From: JAWXBM01 sp034440115
GTDB taxonomy: Bacteria > Pseudomonadota > Gammaproteobacteria > Xanthomonadales > SZUA-36
Length of the DNA: 13,976 bases
Assembly (NCBI GenBank): GCA_034440115.1
Contig: JAWXBM010000097.1
Span: 1 to 13,976 of the forward strand
Reading direction: 5' to 3'
Shown: positions 1 to 7,011 of the stretch, piece by piece
Layout of the letters: every line of letters begins with the position of its first letter
How positions within the stretch are numbered: the first letter of the stretch is position 1
Position numbers and translations under genes: made by a program
Notes under the pieces: generated by a model
Databases searched by the model: none
What the model was told of the DNA's origin: nothing
Seen by the model: the letters and a program-made list of their open reading frames with translations, nothing else

Positions 1-714
1 GAAAGCAATTTTGCGAATCTGGTCATGAGCGCACATAGCGGCACCTGCCACGTGACCATAGCCGGGAATGATGTTCACCACACCTGCGGGTATGCCCGCT
101 TCTTGCAACAATCGCCCCATGTAGAGAGCAGTCAATGGCGTTTCTTCAGCCGGTTTGAACACCGTGGTGCAGCCCGCTGCCAGTGCCGGTGCCAGCTTCC
201 AGGAGGCCGACACAATCGGGCCATTCCAGGGCACAATCTGGCCGACCACGCCAATGGCCTCGCGGCGGGTATAAGCATGAAAGTCGGAGGGCGATGATGA
301 AACCTGCGGAGTTTTGCCTTCAATCTTGGTGCAGAGCCCGGCGTAATGACGAAAGGTCTTGGCAGCGGCTGGCACATCGCCTGCCGTTGATGCACTTAAC
401 GGCTTGCCATTCTCCAACGTGTTCAGCCAGGCCAGGTCTGCAGCGTTTTCTTCCAGCAACTCAGCCATGCGCCAGAGCATCTTACTGCGCTCATAAGGAG
501 TGACGGCCGCCCAGGCTTCCCCAGTGAAAGCGGCGGAGGCGGCAGCCACTGCCGCATCGACTTCCTGCTGTCCGGCTGCTACAACCCTGCCAATCACCGA
601 CTCGGTGGCGGGGTCGATTACTTCGATCTCTTCCTGCGAGCTTTTCGACAGCCATTCCCCGCCAATCAGCATCGGCCGGGTGGACGAGAGGAACTCCTCT
701 ACCGCACGGGTCAC
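1..714 (-). CDS. Aldehyde dehydrogenase, N-terminal 238 residues (cut by window edge)
   Basis: NAD(P)-dependent aldehyde dehydrogenase superfamily; oxidises an aldehyde to the carboxylic acid in the cytoplasm. The reading frame is open to base 1 and encodes about half of a usual 480-500 residue protein. Visible family marks: LIGGEWL near residue 16, the VPWNGP motif at 161-166 with the oxyanion-hole Asn at 164, FKPAEETPLTAL at 186-197 with the cofactor-binding Lys at 187, and IRKIAF at 233-238, just before the usual FTGS turn. The catalytic Glu and Cys lie outside the window. Start: GTG at 714, because GAGG sits 6 nt upstream and the GTG overlaps the TGA of the preceding 87-residue gene (GTGA), indicating translational coupling. 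Within the cluster it is the natural consumer of an aldehyde made by the ThDP enzyme. The family is certain; the substrate is unknown. Confidence 0.93.
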   Translation of the reverse strand, partial: MTRAVEEFLSSTRPMLIGGEWLSKSSQEEIEVIDPATESVIGRVVAAGQQEVDAAVAAASAAFTGEAWAAVTPYERSKMLWRMAELLEENAADLAWLNTLENGKPLSASTAGDVPAAAKTFRHYAGLCTKIEGKTPQVSSSPSDFHAYTRREAIGVVGQIVPWNGPIVSASWKLAPALAAGCTTVFKPAEETPLTALYMGRLLQEAGIPAGVVNIIPGYGHVAGAAMCAHDQIRKIAF

Positions 715-974
715 GGACGACCTCGCTGACCGCTGCCCTTCTTAGCCTCTTCTTTCCCACCAAACCAGTAGCGGAAGGGAAAGGTCAGCACAAAGAGAAA
801 CGCCGGACCACTGCTGAAGATGGCTTTGGCAATGGTCATGGCATCTGCCGGCGTGATCTGTACTTTGGTCGCCATGGATTTGCTCGGATCATTTAAAACC
901 ACGATACCGTTCTTGTACTTCTCGATGCGATGAACTTCAAAATCCAGATCGACCAGTTTGCTCACTACCTTCAC
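711..974 (-). CDS. Small protein of unknown function, 87 residues
   Basis: Not recognised. The frame starts at GTG 974, preceded by a good AGAGGAG with a 9-nt spacer, and ends in TGA overlapping the GTG of the aldehyde dehydrogenase. This supports a real, co-translated gene rather than a chance frame. The N-terminal ~50 residues look like a small soluble alpha/beta domain (VVLNDPSKSM at 25-34, ITPADAMTIAKAI at 40-52). Next come a short hydrophobic stretch (54-66, SSGPAFLFVLTFP) and an aromatic FRYWFGG (67-73). The tail is highly charged (KEEAKKGSGQRGRP). There is no signal peptide and no metal or nucleotide motif. The hydrophobic stretch is short for a transmembrane helix; it could be a membrane-touching or protein-binding segment. 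Its place between the amidohydrolase and the dehydrogenase suggests an accessory subunit or chaperone, but that is inference. Confidence 0.75.
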   Translation of the reverse strand: MKVVSKLVDLDFEVHRIEKYKNGIVVLNDPSKSMATKVQITPADAMTIAKAIFSSGPAFLFVLTFPFRYWFGGKEEAKKGSGQRGRP

Positions 975-1002
975 TCTACGGTGCTCCTCTTTATTCGTCG
1001 GT

Positions 1003-1036
1003 GTTCAAGTCCGCACCACTGCGTCCGGACTCGAAC
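1003..1036 (-). other. mRNA stem-loop between amidohydrolase and 87-residue gene
   Basis: On the minus strand the arms GTTCGAGTCCG (1036-1026) and CGGACTTGAAC (1013-1003) pair over 11 bp with one G-U wobble, closing a 12-nt loop. No U-run follows, so it is not a typical intrinsic terminator. It lies in the only sizeable gap of the distal part of the operon, 29 bases before the next start codon. Likely roles are 3'-end protection of the upstream message or partial attenuation. Confidence 0.6.
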
Positions 1037-1044
1037 TCCATTGC

Positions 1045-1058
1045 CCTGATGCATCAGG
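1045..1058. repeat. 14-bp perfect palindrome over the amidohydrolase stop codon
   Basis: CCTGATGCATCAGG is a perfect palindrome and contains the TGA stop (1056-1054) of the nitrilase-family gene. In RNA it would fold as a 5-bp stem with a TGCA loop, next to the larger stem-loop at 1003-1036. It may be chance or part of the same intercistronic structure. Confidence 0.5.
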
Positions 1059-2205
1059 ATTTCCGCAAGGTACCCATCTTGTGGGCATAGGCCACACGCG
1101 CCTCCAGTTCCGCGGACATTTGCTCAGGCTTCATCCCAAACGGCGGGGTAAAAGTCCCCTGCGCGTAAAGCACGTCCAGCGCCTGTTTGGCACCTTCAAT
1201 CTTGTCGGTGAGATTACGCGGCGGCTTGCCCGGAGGGAACAGGTTGGCCGGATAAATGGGCTTCTCATACATTTCCTTGAACACCTCCATACGCATATCC
1301 ACCCAGGTATTGTGAGCGATGCGCGAGCGGTGTTCACGCAGCGCCTCAATATCGATAGGCGCAGCCAGTACCTGCTCGGCAGGATAAGGTGCAATCCGAT
1401 TCACCACACCAATGTAGTCGATGATGAAGGAATGGCCCGGACAGAAAGCCTTGGGGTAGAAATCATAATCTACCGTACCCCAGTTGGAACCTAACAGATA
1501 ACACATGTTGTCATGGGCACGGGCGCGACGGGTGAAGGTCCAGAAGTCCCAGGGCTCACTCACGCCTTCCACTGACTGCAAAGCAGTGGGATGACAAATA
1601 ACTTCGCAGCCGTTGTAGGCCAGCGCACGGGAAATTTCCGGGGTCGCGCCGTCATGGCAGGTCATGGTGCCGAGCTTGCCGATTTCGGTATCGACCACCG
1701 GGAAGCGGCTCTTTAAATCAGACCCATAGATCGGGCCATAAGCGTCGATCATGTCGTGCGGGCTGGTACCGAGACCAATATAAGCCGGCACATGCCACTT
1801 GTGGTACTTGAGAATTACATCGCCATCCGGGCCGATGATAAAGGCCGTGTTGAACCAGCGATCCGGAAACTCCTCCAGTTTTTCCACCACGCCGCCACCG
1901 GCAATATACATGCCGTATTGCTTGGCTTTCTTGCCGAGGATTTCGGTTTCCGGCCCGGGGATGGTAATGGCTTTTTTCATGAAGCCTTCAAGGCCGTCTT
2001 CGCCTTTGCCCGGCGTGGTAACGCCTTGCAGGAAATATTCCGGCAGCACTGCCAGTTTGGCTGGTAATTCCCAGTAGTAGCCGACACCAAAGTCGATCAT
2101 GTTACAGACCCGGTTGAGGTTCAACATGATGTCGTCCCGGTCTTGCGCTACTTTCACTGCAGGCTGGATTACCAGGCCTGTGTAGGTTTTGATTCTGCTA
2201 GCCAT
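1054..2205 (-). CDS. Nitrilase-superfamily carbon-nitrogen hydrolase (amidase/formamidase-like)
   Basis: Cytoplasmic C-N hydrolase that would cleave an amide, carbamoyl or nitrile substrate to an acid plus ammonia. The Glu-Lys-Cys triad is visible: Glu56 in AVLPEYFLQG, Lys136 in LKYHKWH, and Cys183 in GTMTCHDGATPEI. The last motif, with PEISRALAYNGCEVI, is closer to aliphatic amidase/formamidase members than to plant-type nitrilases. The core ends near residue 290; a ~90-residue C-terminal tail with a proline-rich NLFPPGKPPRN is unusually long. Length is 383 residues. An upstream in-frame ATG at 2217 directly abuts AAGG and lacks usable Shine-Dalgarno spacing. The ATG at 2205 has GAG 7 nt and AAGGA 11 nt upstream and gives the natural N-terminus MASRIKTYTGLVIQ, so it was chosen. 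It lies 69 nt after FAD oxidoreductase A. The exact substrate is unknown. Confidence 0.9.
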   Translation of the reverse strand: MASRIKTYTGLVIQPAVKVAQDRDDIMLNLNRVCNMIDFGVGYYWELPAKLAVLPEYFLQGVTTPGKGEDGLEGFMKKAITIPGPETEILGKKAKQYGMYIAGGGVVEKLEEFPDRWFNTAFIIGPDGDVILKYHKWHVPAYIGLGTSPHDMIDAYGPIYGSDLKSRFPVVDTEIGKLGTMTCHDGATPEISRALAYNGCEVICHPTALQSVEGVSEPWDFWTFTRRARAHDNMCYLLGSNWGTVDYDFYPKAFCPGHSFIIDYIGVVNRIAPYPAEQVLAAPIDIEALREHRSRIAHNTWVDMRMEVFKEMYEKPIYPANLFPPGKPPRNLTDKIEGAKQALDVLYAQGTFTPPFGMKPEQMSAELEARVAYAHKMGTLRKS

Positions 2206-2274
2206 ATCAAGTCTCATCCTTAGTGATGTTCAAAATTCCAGAAAACCAAGACGGGAAATCCAGGATGGATTTAT

Positions 2275-3837
2275 TCAGAGCCATCCAATGTCGTCCAGTA
2301 TCTCGTTGGCCGTGACCATGCCCATGGCGGAAATACCGCCGCCGGGATGACAGGACGCGCCCGTGAGGTAAAAGTTTTTCAGTGGCCCGCGATATTGCGA
2401 GTAGCCCGGCATGGGCCGGAAATAGCCGGACTGCGAAAGGGTGCGTTCACCCCCGGTGGTGGATCCGCCGATCAGACAGGGATTGGCACGTTCGATACTG
2501 ATCGGTGTATCAACGTACTCGCAGAGAATATTCTCCGGCCCCATGTTGCTGGTGTATTCACGCAACTTGCTGAGCACCAATGCGGCGTAATCGTGCTTGA
2601 TGTCTTCCCAGCTCTCCCCGCTTTGCAGCTTGTTCGGCACAAAGGTATCGATGATCAGCGTGTGCTTGCCATTCGGCGCGCGACTGGGGTCCTGCAAGGT
2701 CCAGCAGGCGGTCCAGATGAAAGGCTTGCGTGGCGGCACACCCAGCGCGATATCCGCGAAATGTTGCCGGGTATCGCCCACGGAGTAGAAGATGCGCTGG
2801 AAACTGGTCTGGCTCATGGCTTCGCCATTGAGGAATTGCGGTGCTTCGTTGATGGCGTAGTGCGCCCGGAACACGCCAATATTGCCAAAGGAAAATGACT
2901 TTGCCATACGGATTACAGATTCATCCAGATGCTCGCTGTCGATCAGCTTGAGGAAATTCTGCTTGGGATCCAGCGAGGTGACCACTGCTTTAGCCGCATA
3001 CAGTTCACGGCCATCACTCAGCCGTACACCTTTAGCTGCACCATCCTCCACCAGGATTTTCTCCACGCCGCTGCCGGTCAGCACCTGGCCCTGACGATCA
3101 CGCACATAGGCCGCCAGAGCTTCGGCCAGCATCTGGCTACCGCCTTTGGGTATGGCCTGGCCGTAAACATGAATGCCGGGGATCATGATGTAAAAGGTTT
3201 GTCCGACGGCTTCCTGATCGGGGCCGATCTGCGGCGCCAGTGCCCAGCCAAGTATCACGTTCTTGACTTCCGGGTGGGTGAAATTCTCTTCAACAAAAGC
3301 CCGCGCGCTGAGATTATAGTCACGCAGCATTTTCAGGCCTTCGGTACTGCGCTCCATGGCCATGGGCAGATAGCTCGGTGGCACCGGCGGTGAGAACATA
3401 CCCTTGATGAAGCCATCTTTGATTTCAATAAAGCCATCGTAGATTTCGCGATATTTTTGTGCGTCTTCTTTGCTGTACCAAGCGATACTTTCGCAGGTTT
3501 TATCAACATCCTTGTAAATGATGATGCCTGGGCCTTTAGTGGTCGGATGACCGGTGATCTTGTCTTCCGCCCAGATATACTCCAGACCATAAGCTTTGAG
3601 GTCCGGCATGATCTCGCGGAAATAGGGGTTGGCGTGCAGCCAAACATGACTGGAGCCGTAAAGATCATGTTTGAATCCGGGCAAAGTAACTTCATGTGTT
3701 CCGGTAGCACCACCCAGCCAAGTGTTCTGTTCGACCACTATGGTGGTGAGCCCGGCCCTGGCCAAAGCAGCACTGCAGGCCAGACCATTGTGCCCGCCAC
3801 CAATGATGATGACATCCGCATCTGCGCTCTTGCTCAT
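2275..3837 (-). CDS. Phytoene-dehydrogenase-like FAD oxidoreductase, copy A
   Basis: 520-residue flavoprotein of the CrtI/PYROXD2-like NAD(P)/FAD oxidoreductase superfamily. The N-terminal dinucleotide fold is DVIIIGGGHNGL (GGGHNG 13-18), with the ribose-binding Glu at 36. The C-terminal FAD motif is SCHPGGGISAMG (Cys 496). No carotenoid genes are nearby, so carotenoid desaturation is unlikely; oxidation of an amine or another small molecule from this pathway fits better. Start: ATG at 3837 (MSKSADAD), with GGAG 8 nt upstream. The frame stays open to 3981, but that extension is low-complexity and precedes the dinucleotide fold, so it is probably untranslated. It is a paralogue of copy B at 9368-10930: the two have exactly the same length and are more than half identical by eye. 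A 236-bp gap separates it from aapM. Confidence 0.9.
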   Translation of the reverse strand: MSKSADADVIIIGGGHNGLACSAALARAGLTTIVVEQNTWLGGATGTHEVTLPGFKHDLYGSSHVWLHANPYFREIMPDLKAYGLEYIWAEDKITGHPTTKGPGIIIYKDVDKTCESIAWYSKEDAQKYREIYDGFIEIKDGFIKGMFSPPVPPSYLPMAMERSTEGLKMLRDYNLSARAFVEENFTHPEVKNVILGWALAPQIGPDQEAVGQTFYIMIPGIHVYGQAIPKGGSQMLAEALAAYVRDRQGQVLTGSGVEKILVEDGAAKGVRLSDGRELYAAKAVVTSLDPKQNFLKLIDSEHLDESVIRMAKSFSFGNIGVFRAHYAINEAPQFLNGEAMSQTSFQRIFYSVGDTRQHFADIALGVPPRKPFIWTACWTLQDPSRAPNGKHTLIIDTFVPNKLQSGESWEDIKHDYAALVLSKLREYTSNMGPENILCEYVDTPISIERANPCLIGGSTTGGERTLSQSGYFRPMPGYSQYRGPLKNFYLTGASCHPGGGISAMGMVTANEILDDIGWL

Positions 3838-3882
3838 GGGCGAGTCTCCACAACGATAGGGTGATTTACGAAAGCTCGTCGG

Positions 3883-3927
3883 GTTTGCAGAGTTGGGGTT
3901 CGGAAAAATGGGCTTGGCAAAAATGGC
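3883..3927 (-). repeat. Degenerate 15-bp triplet repeat in the aapM/FAD-A gap
   Basis: Plus-strand units GTTTGCAGAGTTGGG (3883), GTTCGGAAAAATGGG (3898) and CTTGGCAAAAATGGC (3913) follow one another. The second and third share most positions; the first is weaker. They lie in the 236-bp gap 3838-4073, which otherwise shows no convincing gene, promoter or terminator. Confidence 0.35.
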
Positions 3928-4073
3928 AGCGCCCGAACATAACAACTGAACCCAACAACACAACTCACCGCGCTGGCCCATCCTGCCGTCCGGCGCACAA
4001 AAGCGTCAAACCAAACTTTCTCATACAAAGCATGAAATAAGGTTGCTGCCGGGATTGAAACCAGGACCATCAT

Positions 4074-5162
4074 TCAATTCGAGCCCGGCAAGCGATTGCT
4101 GCGTTCCAGGAAAGCGCTGTAACGGGACATGCCAAAGCAAAATACCCAGTAGATCAGCGCCACAAACAAATAGCCGGTAGCGCGGGCAGAAGACAAGTGC
4201 CATTCCGGATCGCCAGATACGGCCTGCACCATCCCCAGCAGATCAAACAAGCCGATGATAACCAGCAAGGATGTTTCCTTGAACAGGCCGATCACGATAT
4301 TGGTGATGGCCGGTGTGGCGATATTCAGTGCTTGCGGCAGGATTACATGCAAATAAGCTGAGCGCCGCTTCATACCTAAAGCCCGAGTGGCATCAAACTG
4401 GCCGGCGGGTAAGGCCCGCAATGAGCCTCGCACGGCTTCTGCGATGTGGCAACTCATCAATATGGACAAGGCCACCAGCGCACGCAGCAACTTGTCGATT
4501 TCATACTCTTTGGGCAAGAACAGCGGCAGCATGATCACGGCCACAAACAACACCACCAGCGTCGGTACACTGCGCCAGATTTCCACCCAGGTTCCCGCCA
4601 GCAAGCGAATCACCGGAGTTCGCGACTCGCGCCCCAGGGCCAGCAGAATGCCAGTCGGCAGCGCAAAGACAAAGGCAAAAACGCCAATCACCAGAGTCAG
4701 GAACAATCCGCCCCAACTGCTGGTTGCGACCGGGCTCAAGCCCAACACACCACCGGCAAACAGGGCAACGGCGATAACAGGGTAAACCAGAATGAACAGG
4801 CTCACCCAGATGGCTTTTCCGGTTAGGCGGGGAATCATGATGGGTACCATCAGGATCAGCCCCAAACCCAGGCCCAGGTTAACCCGCCAGCGCTCGGCTG
4901 CGGGGTAGGCGCCATACATCAACTGGTCAAAACGCTCAGCAATAAATGGCCAGCAAGCTCCGGATTTATTCGGGCAGGCACTGCCGCCAGTTCCACTCCA
5001 GTAAGCGTCAATCACCGCCCATTGCAAAAATGGCCAGATCAACAGGACGATAAGCAGCAGGCCCACAGCACTGAGGGCGGGGCGCCAGAGCCGGCCTGCC
5101 AACGCACGGTGAGATACTGCTGGCAGCGCTTGTGACCTCTCTTTGTTTAACGGCATTGCCAT
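4074..5162 (-). CDS. aapM: Amino-acid ABC transporter inner-membrane permease, AapM/BztC type
   Basis: Permease of the polar/general amino-acid ABC transporter family (His/Glu/Gln/Arg/opine subfamily), 362 residues. A hydrophobic N-terminal helix (33-52) is followed by the characteristic AapM periplasmic stretch GACWPFI..RFDQLMYGAYP (68-87). More membrane segments follow. The EAA loop that docks the ATPase is at 241-277 (AEAVRGSLRALPAGQ...ATRALGM...ILPQ). It lies 9 nt after aapQ, clearly co-translated. Start ATG 5162 is preceded by GGGCGGGG; an alternative ATG at 5156, better spaced from that G-rich signal, would remove two residues. In Aap/Bzt systems the next gene is normally the ATPase (aapP/bztD); here a 236-bp gap and a flavoprotein gene follow instead. 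Confidence 0.93.
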   Translation of the reverse strand: MAMPLNKERSQALPAVSHRALAGRLWRPALSAVGLLLIVLLIWPFLQWAVIDAYWSGTGGSACPNKSGACWPFIAERFDQLMYGAYPAAERWRVNLGLGLGLILMVPIMIPRLTGKAIWVSLFILVYPVIAVALFAGGVLGLSPVATSSWGGLFLTLVIGVFAFVFALPTGILLALGRESRTPVIRLLAGTWVEIWRSVPTLVVLFVAVIMLPLFLPKEYEIDKLLRALVALSILMSCHIAEAVRGSLRALPAGQFDATRALGMKRRSAYLHVILPQALNIATPAITNIVIGLFKETSLLVIIGLFDLLGMVQAVSGDPEWHLSSARATGYLFVALIYWVFCFGMSRYSAFLERSNRLPGSN

Positions 5163-5171
5163 AGCCCCGCC

Positions 5172-6332
5172 CTACAGCAGATCAAAGCGGTTGTAGTGAC
5201 GGTTCACATGGCCCATCAGCCAGATGCCCACAAGCGATACCAGCGAGTAGACCGAGAAGGTGAGGAACATGATCTCCACCGGTCGGCCAACGATGTTGTT
5301 GGTGGTGCCCACCATCACCGACACGATTTCGGGATAACCCACCGCAGCACCCAGTGAAGTGGCTTTGAAGATATTCAGATAGACCGTGGTCATGGGCGGA
5401 ATGATGATGCGCATGGCTTGCGGTACCACCACTCGACGCATGATGCTGGCCGATGACAACCCCAGCGATCGGGCTGCTTCCCATTGGCCTTTGGGCACGG
5501 CAATGAAACCCGCGCGGATGACTTCGGCCACCGAACTCGCGTTGTATAGCGACAGGCCCAGTATCAGCGCACCCAGTTCCGGCGTAATCACCCAGCCGGA
5601 AACGTAACCGAATTTCTGCAGCTCCGGGTTGGTCCATTGAGTGGTGCTCATTAACCAGGCCAACACGGCCAGCAACCAGGCAATGCCGGCCAAACGTTTC
5701 CACAGCAACGAACCAGATGATTTCGCAGAATGGCGGCGGCGGTAGAACTTCATTCCCACTGCCACTACCAGAACACTGAACAGCAACAGTCCCCAGACCA
5801 ACTGTGTGGTGCTGATCACCCAGTTCAAGCCGGGCAGAAACAAACCGCGATTATTGAGAAAGACCCGCTCGCCCCACTGCCAGCTCTGCGCCGAAGTTGG
5901 CAACGACCTAAGCACCACGTAATACCAGAAGAACACTTGCAACAAGGCCGGGATGTTGCGAAAGGTCTCGATAAACATATGGCCGAGGGCATTAAAGAAG
6001 CGATCACCACTGATGCGGCACAGCGCCACCACCAATCCGATCAAGGTGGACAGCGCAATCGACAACAAGGCCAGCAGCAAGGTATTGCAGATGGCAATGG
6101 CGAAGGCCATATAAACCGGCGAATCGGACGAATACTCGAACAGGGTCTGGTTGATATCAAAACCAGCGCGCTTGTCGAGAAAATCGAAGCCCGACTGCAC
6201 TCCAAGCCGGTCCAGGTTAACCAGTGTGGTACTGGCAATCCCCGCAATCAACCAGATGATGCCGGCCAATACCAGCAACTGCAGCAGCCAGGCGCGCAGC
6301 GTGCCCCAGTCGCGTGGTTGGCATGGTTTCAT
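5172..6332 (-). CDS. aapQ: Amino-acid ABC transporter inner-membrane permease, AapQ/BztB type
   Basis: Partner permease of AapM, 386 residues. The N-terminal helix (14-33) is followed by the AapQ signature NLDRLGVQSGFDFLDKRAGFDI (39-60) and LFEYSSDSPVY. The first inner-domain motif is FIETFRNIPALLQVFFWYY (120-138). A long insert with extra helices follows (170-230). The EAA loop is at 270-305 (EVIRAGFIAVPKGQWEAARSLG ... VVPQ). Start: ATG 6332, with GGTGG 4 nt upstream; this N-terminus fits the family. A longer frame from 6404 would run into the GST gene and was not chosen. The protein sits in the inner membrane and forms the channel with AapM for ligand delivered by the AapJ-like protein at 8194-9228. 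Confidence 0.93.
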   Translation of the reverse strand: MKPCQPRDWGTLRAWLLQLLVLAGIIWLIAGIASTTLVNLDRLGVQSGFDFLDKRAGFDINQTLFEYSSDSPVYMAFAIAICNTLLLALLSIALSTLIGLVVALCRISGDRFFNALGHMFIETFRNIPALLQVFFWYYVVLRSLPTSAQSWQWGERVFLNNRGLFLPGLNWVISTTQLVWGLLLFSVLVVAVGMKFYRRRHSAKSSGSLLWKRLAGIAWLLAVLAWLMSTTQWTNPELQKFGYVSGWVITPELGALILGLSLYNASSVAEVIRAGFIAVPKGQWEAARSLGLSSASIMRRVVVPQAMRIIIPPMTTVYLNIFKATSLGAAVGYPEIVSVMVGTTNNIVGRPVEIMFLTFSVYSLVSLVGIWLMGHVNRHYNRFDLL

Positions 6333-6378
6333 CGGACCACCAAGCCCGTTTTGTAAAATATTGCAGGAGCCAAAAGTT

Positions 6379-7011
6379 TCATCTGGCAGGTGGCAGTGAT
6401 GCACGCAGGTGGTTCATGACCTGTTGCACGGAGTCGTGATTCAGCATGGTTGTCCACCACTCTGCCAGGCGCGCATGCTGCAAACGCCAGTCCGCTAGCT
6501 GATACCGATTGAAAAAGAAGTCCAGATAGAAACAGGCGGGAACCAGCGCGCAATCGGCCAGGGTCAGGTGCTGGTCACAAATATAAACATCGCTATCGAA
6601 CAGTCGCTCCAGTCTGGCCAGCACTTGATGCAGCTCCGCCACCACATCGGGAATCGCCGGGTCGCCCGCTTTCAAGGCACGCAAGCGGAACAGTTGCGGA
6701 AACAGATACTGATCCAATGCAGCAATGAAGCCACGCATCCGGGCGGTGGCCCAGGGCGTGCTGCCCCGCAGGGAAGAATCGGGATGCAGGTCTTCCAGAT
6801 ACTCTGCAATCGCTGCTGATTCGATCAGGTAATCGGGTCCATTCAGCAGGATGGGTGAGCGGGCAAAAGGATTGATTGCCGCATGTTCGCTGGCACTGGT
6901 TTGGGCTGGTGGATATTCAAACTCCCAATCCAGGCCTTTCTCCAGCAATTGGATATGCAATCGGGCAGCAAACGGCGACCTTGGGAGGGCAATTAACTTC
7001 AGACGATTCAT
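6379..7011 (-). CDS. Glutathione S-transferase family protein
   Basis: 210-residue cytosolic GST-fold protein. The thioredoxin-like N-terminal domain has SPFAARLHIQLLEKGL (12-27; Ser12 at the usual catalytic position), the NPFARSPIL turn with the cis-Pro at 53, and the gamma-Glu-binding Glu-Ser pair at 64-65 (LIESAAIAEYLED). The helical C-terminal domain carries the N-capping Asp153 in DQHLTLADCALVPA. The start ATG 7011 overlaps the TGA of the aminotransferase as ATGA, so translation is coupled. Possible roles are glutathione-dependent isomerisation (as in maleylacetoacetate isomerase), thiol adduct removal, or protection from a reactive aldehyde. Its position inside a transporter/catabolic operon is unusual and suggests a pathway-specific step. 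The exact reaction cannot be assigned. Confidence 0.88.
   Translation of the reverse strand: MNRLKLIALPRSPFAARLHIQLLEKGLDWEFEYPPAQTSASEHAAINPFARSPILLNGPDYLIESAAIAEYLEDLHPDSSLRGSTPWATARMRGFIAALDQYLFPQLFRLRALKAGDPAIPDVVAELHQVLARLERLFDSDVYICDQHLTLADCALVPACFYLDFFFNRYQLADWRLQHARLAEWWTTMLNHDSVQQVMNHLRASLPPAR

Noticed and set aside
1003..1036. tRNA T-loop-like words (GTTCAAGTCC and GTTCGAGTCC) suggesting a tRNA remnant or attachment site
   Set aside because: The flanking bases do not form a T-stem, no anticodon or D arm can be drawn, and the two words are simply the arms of one hairpin.
2275..3837. Carotenoid phytoene desaturase (crtI)
   Set aside because: No crtB, crtE or other isoprenoid gene is present, and two paralogues are embedded in an amino-compound operon.
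3838..3981. 48-residue N-terminal extension of FAD oxidoreductase A
   Set aside because: The family starts a few residues before the dinucleotide fold, the inner ATG has GGAG at good spacing, and the extension passes through the degenerate 15-bp repeat.
3834..4073. 79-residue minus-strand frame that starts right after the aapM stop and overlaps the FAD-A start as ATGA
   Set aside because: No Shine-Dalgarno before it, composition rich in Arg and aromatic residues without recognisable pattern, and it runs through a degenerate repeat. The neat overlap may be chance; a database hit in related clusters would reopen it.
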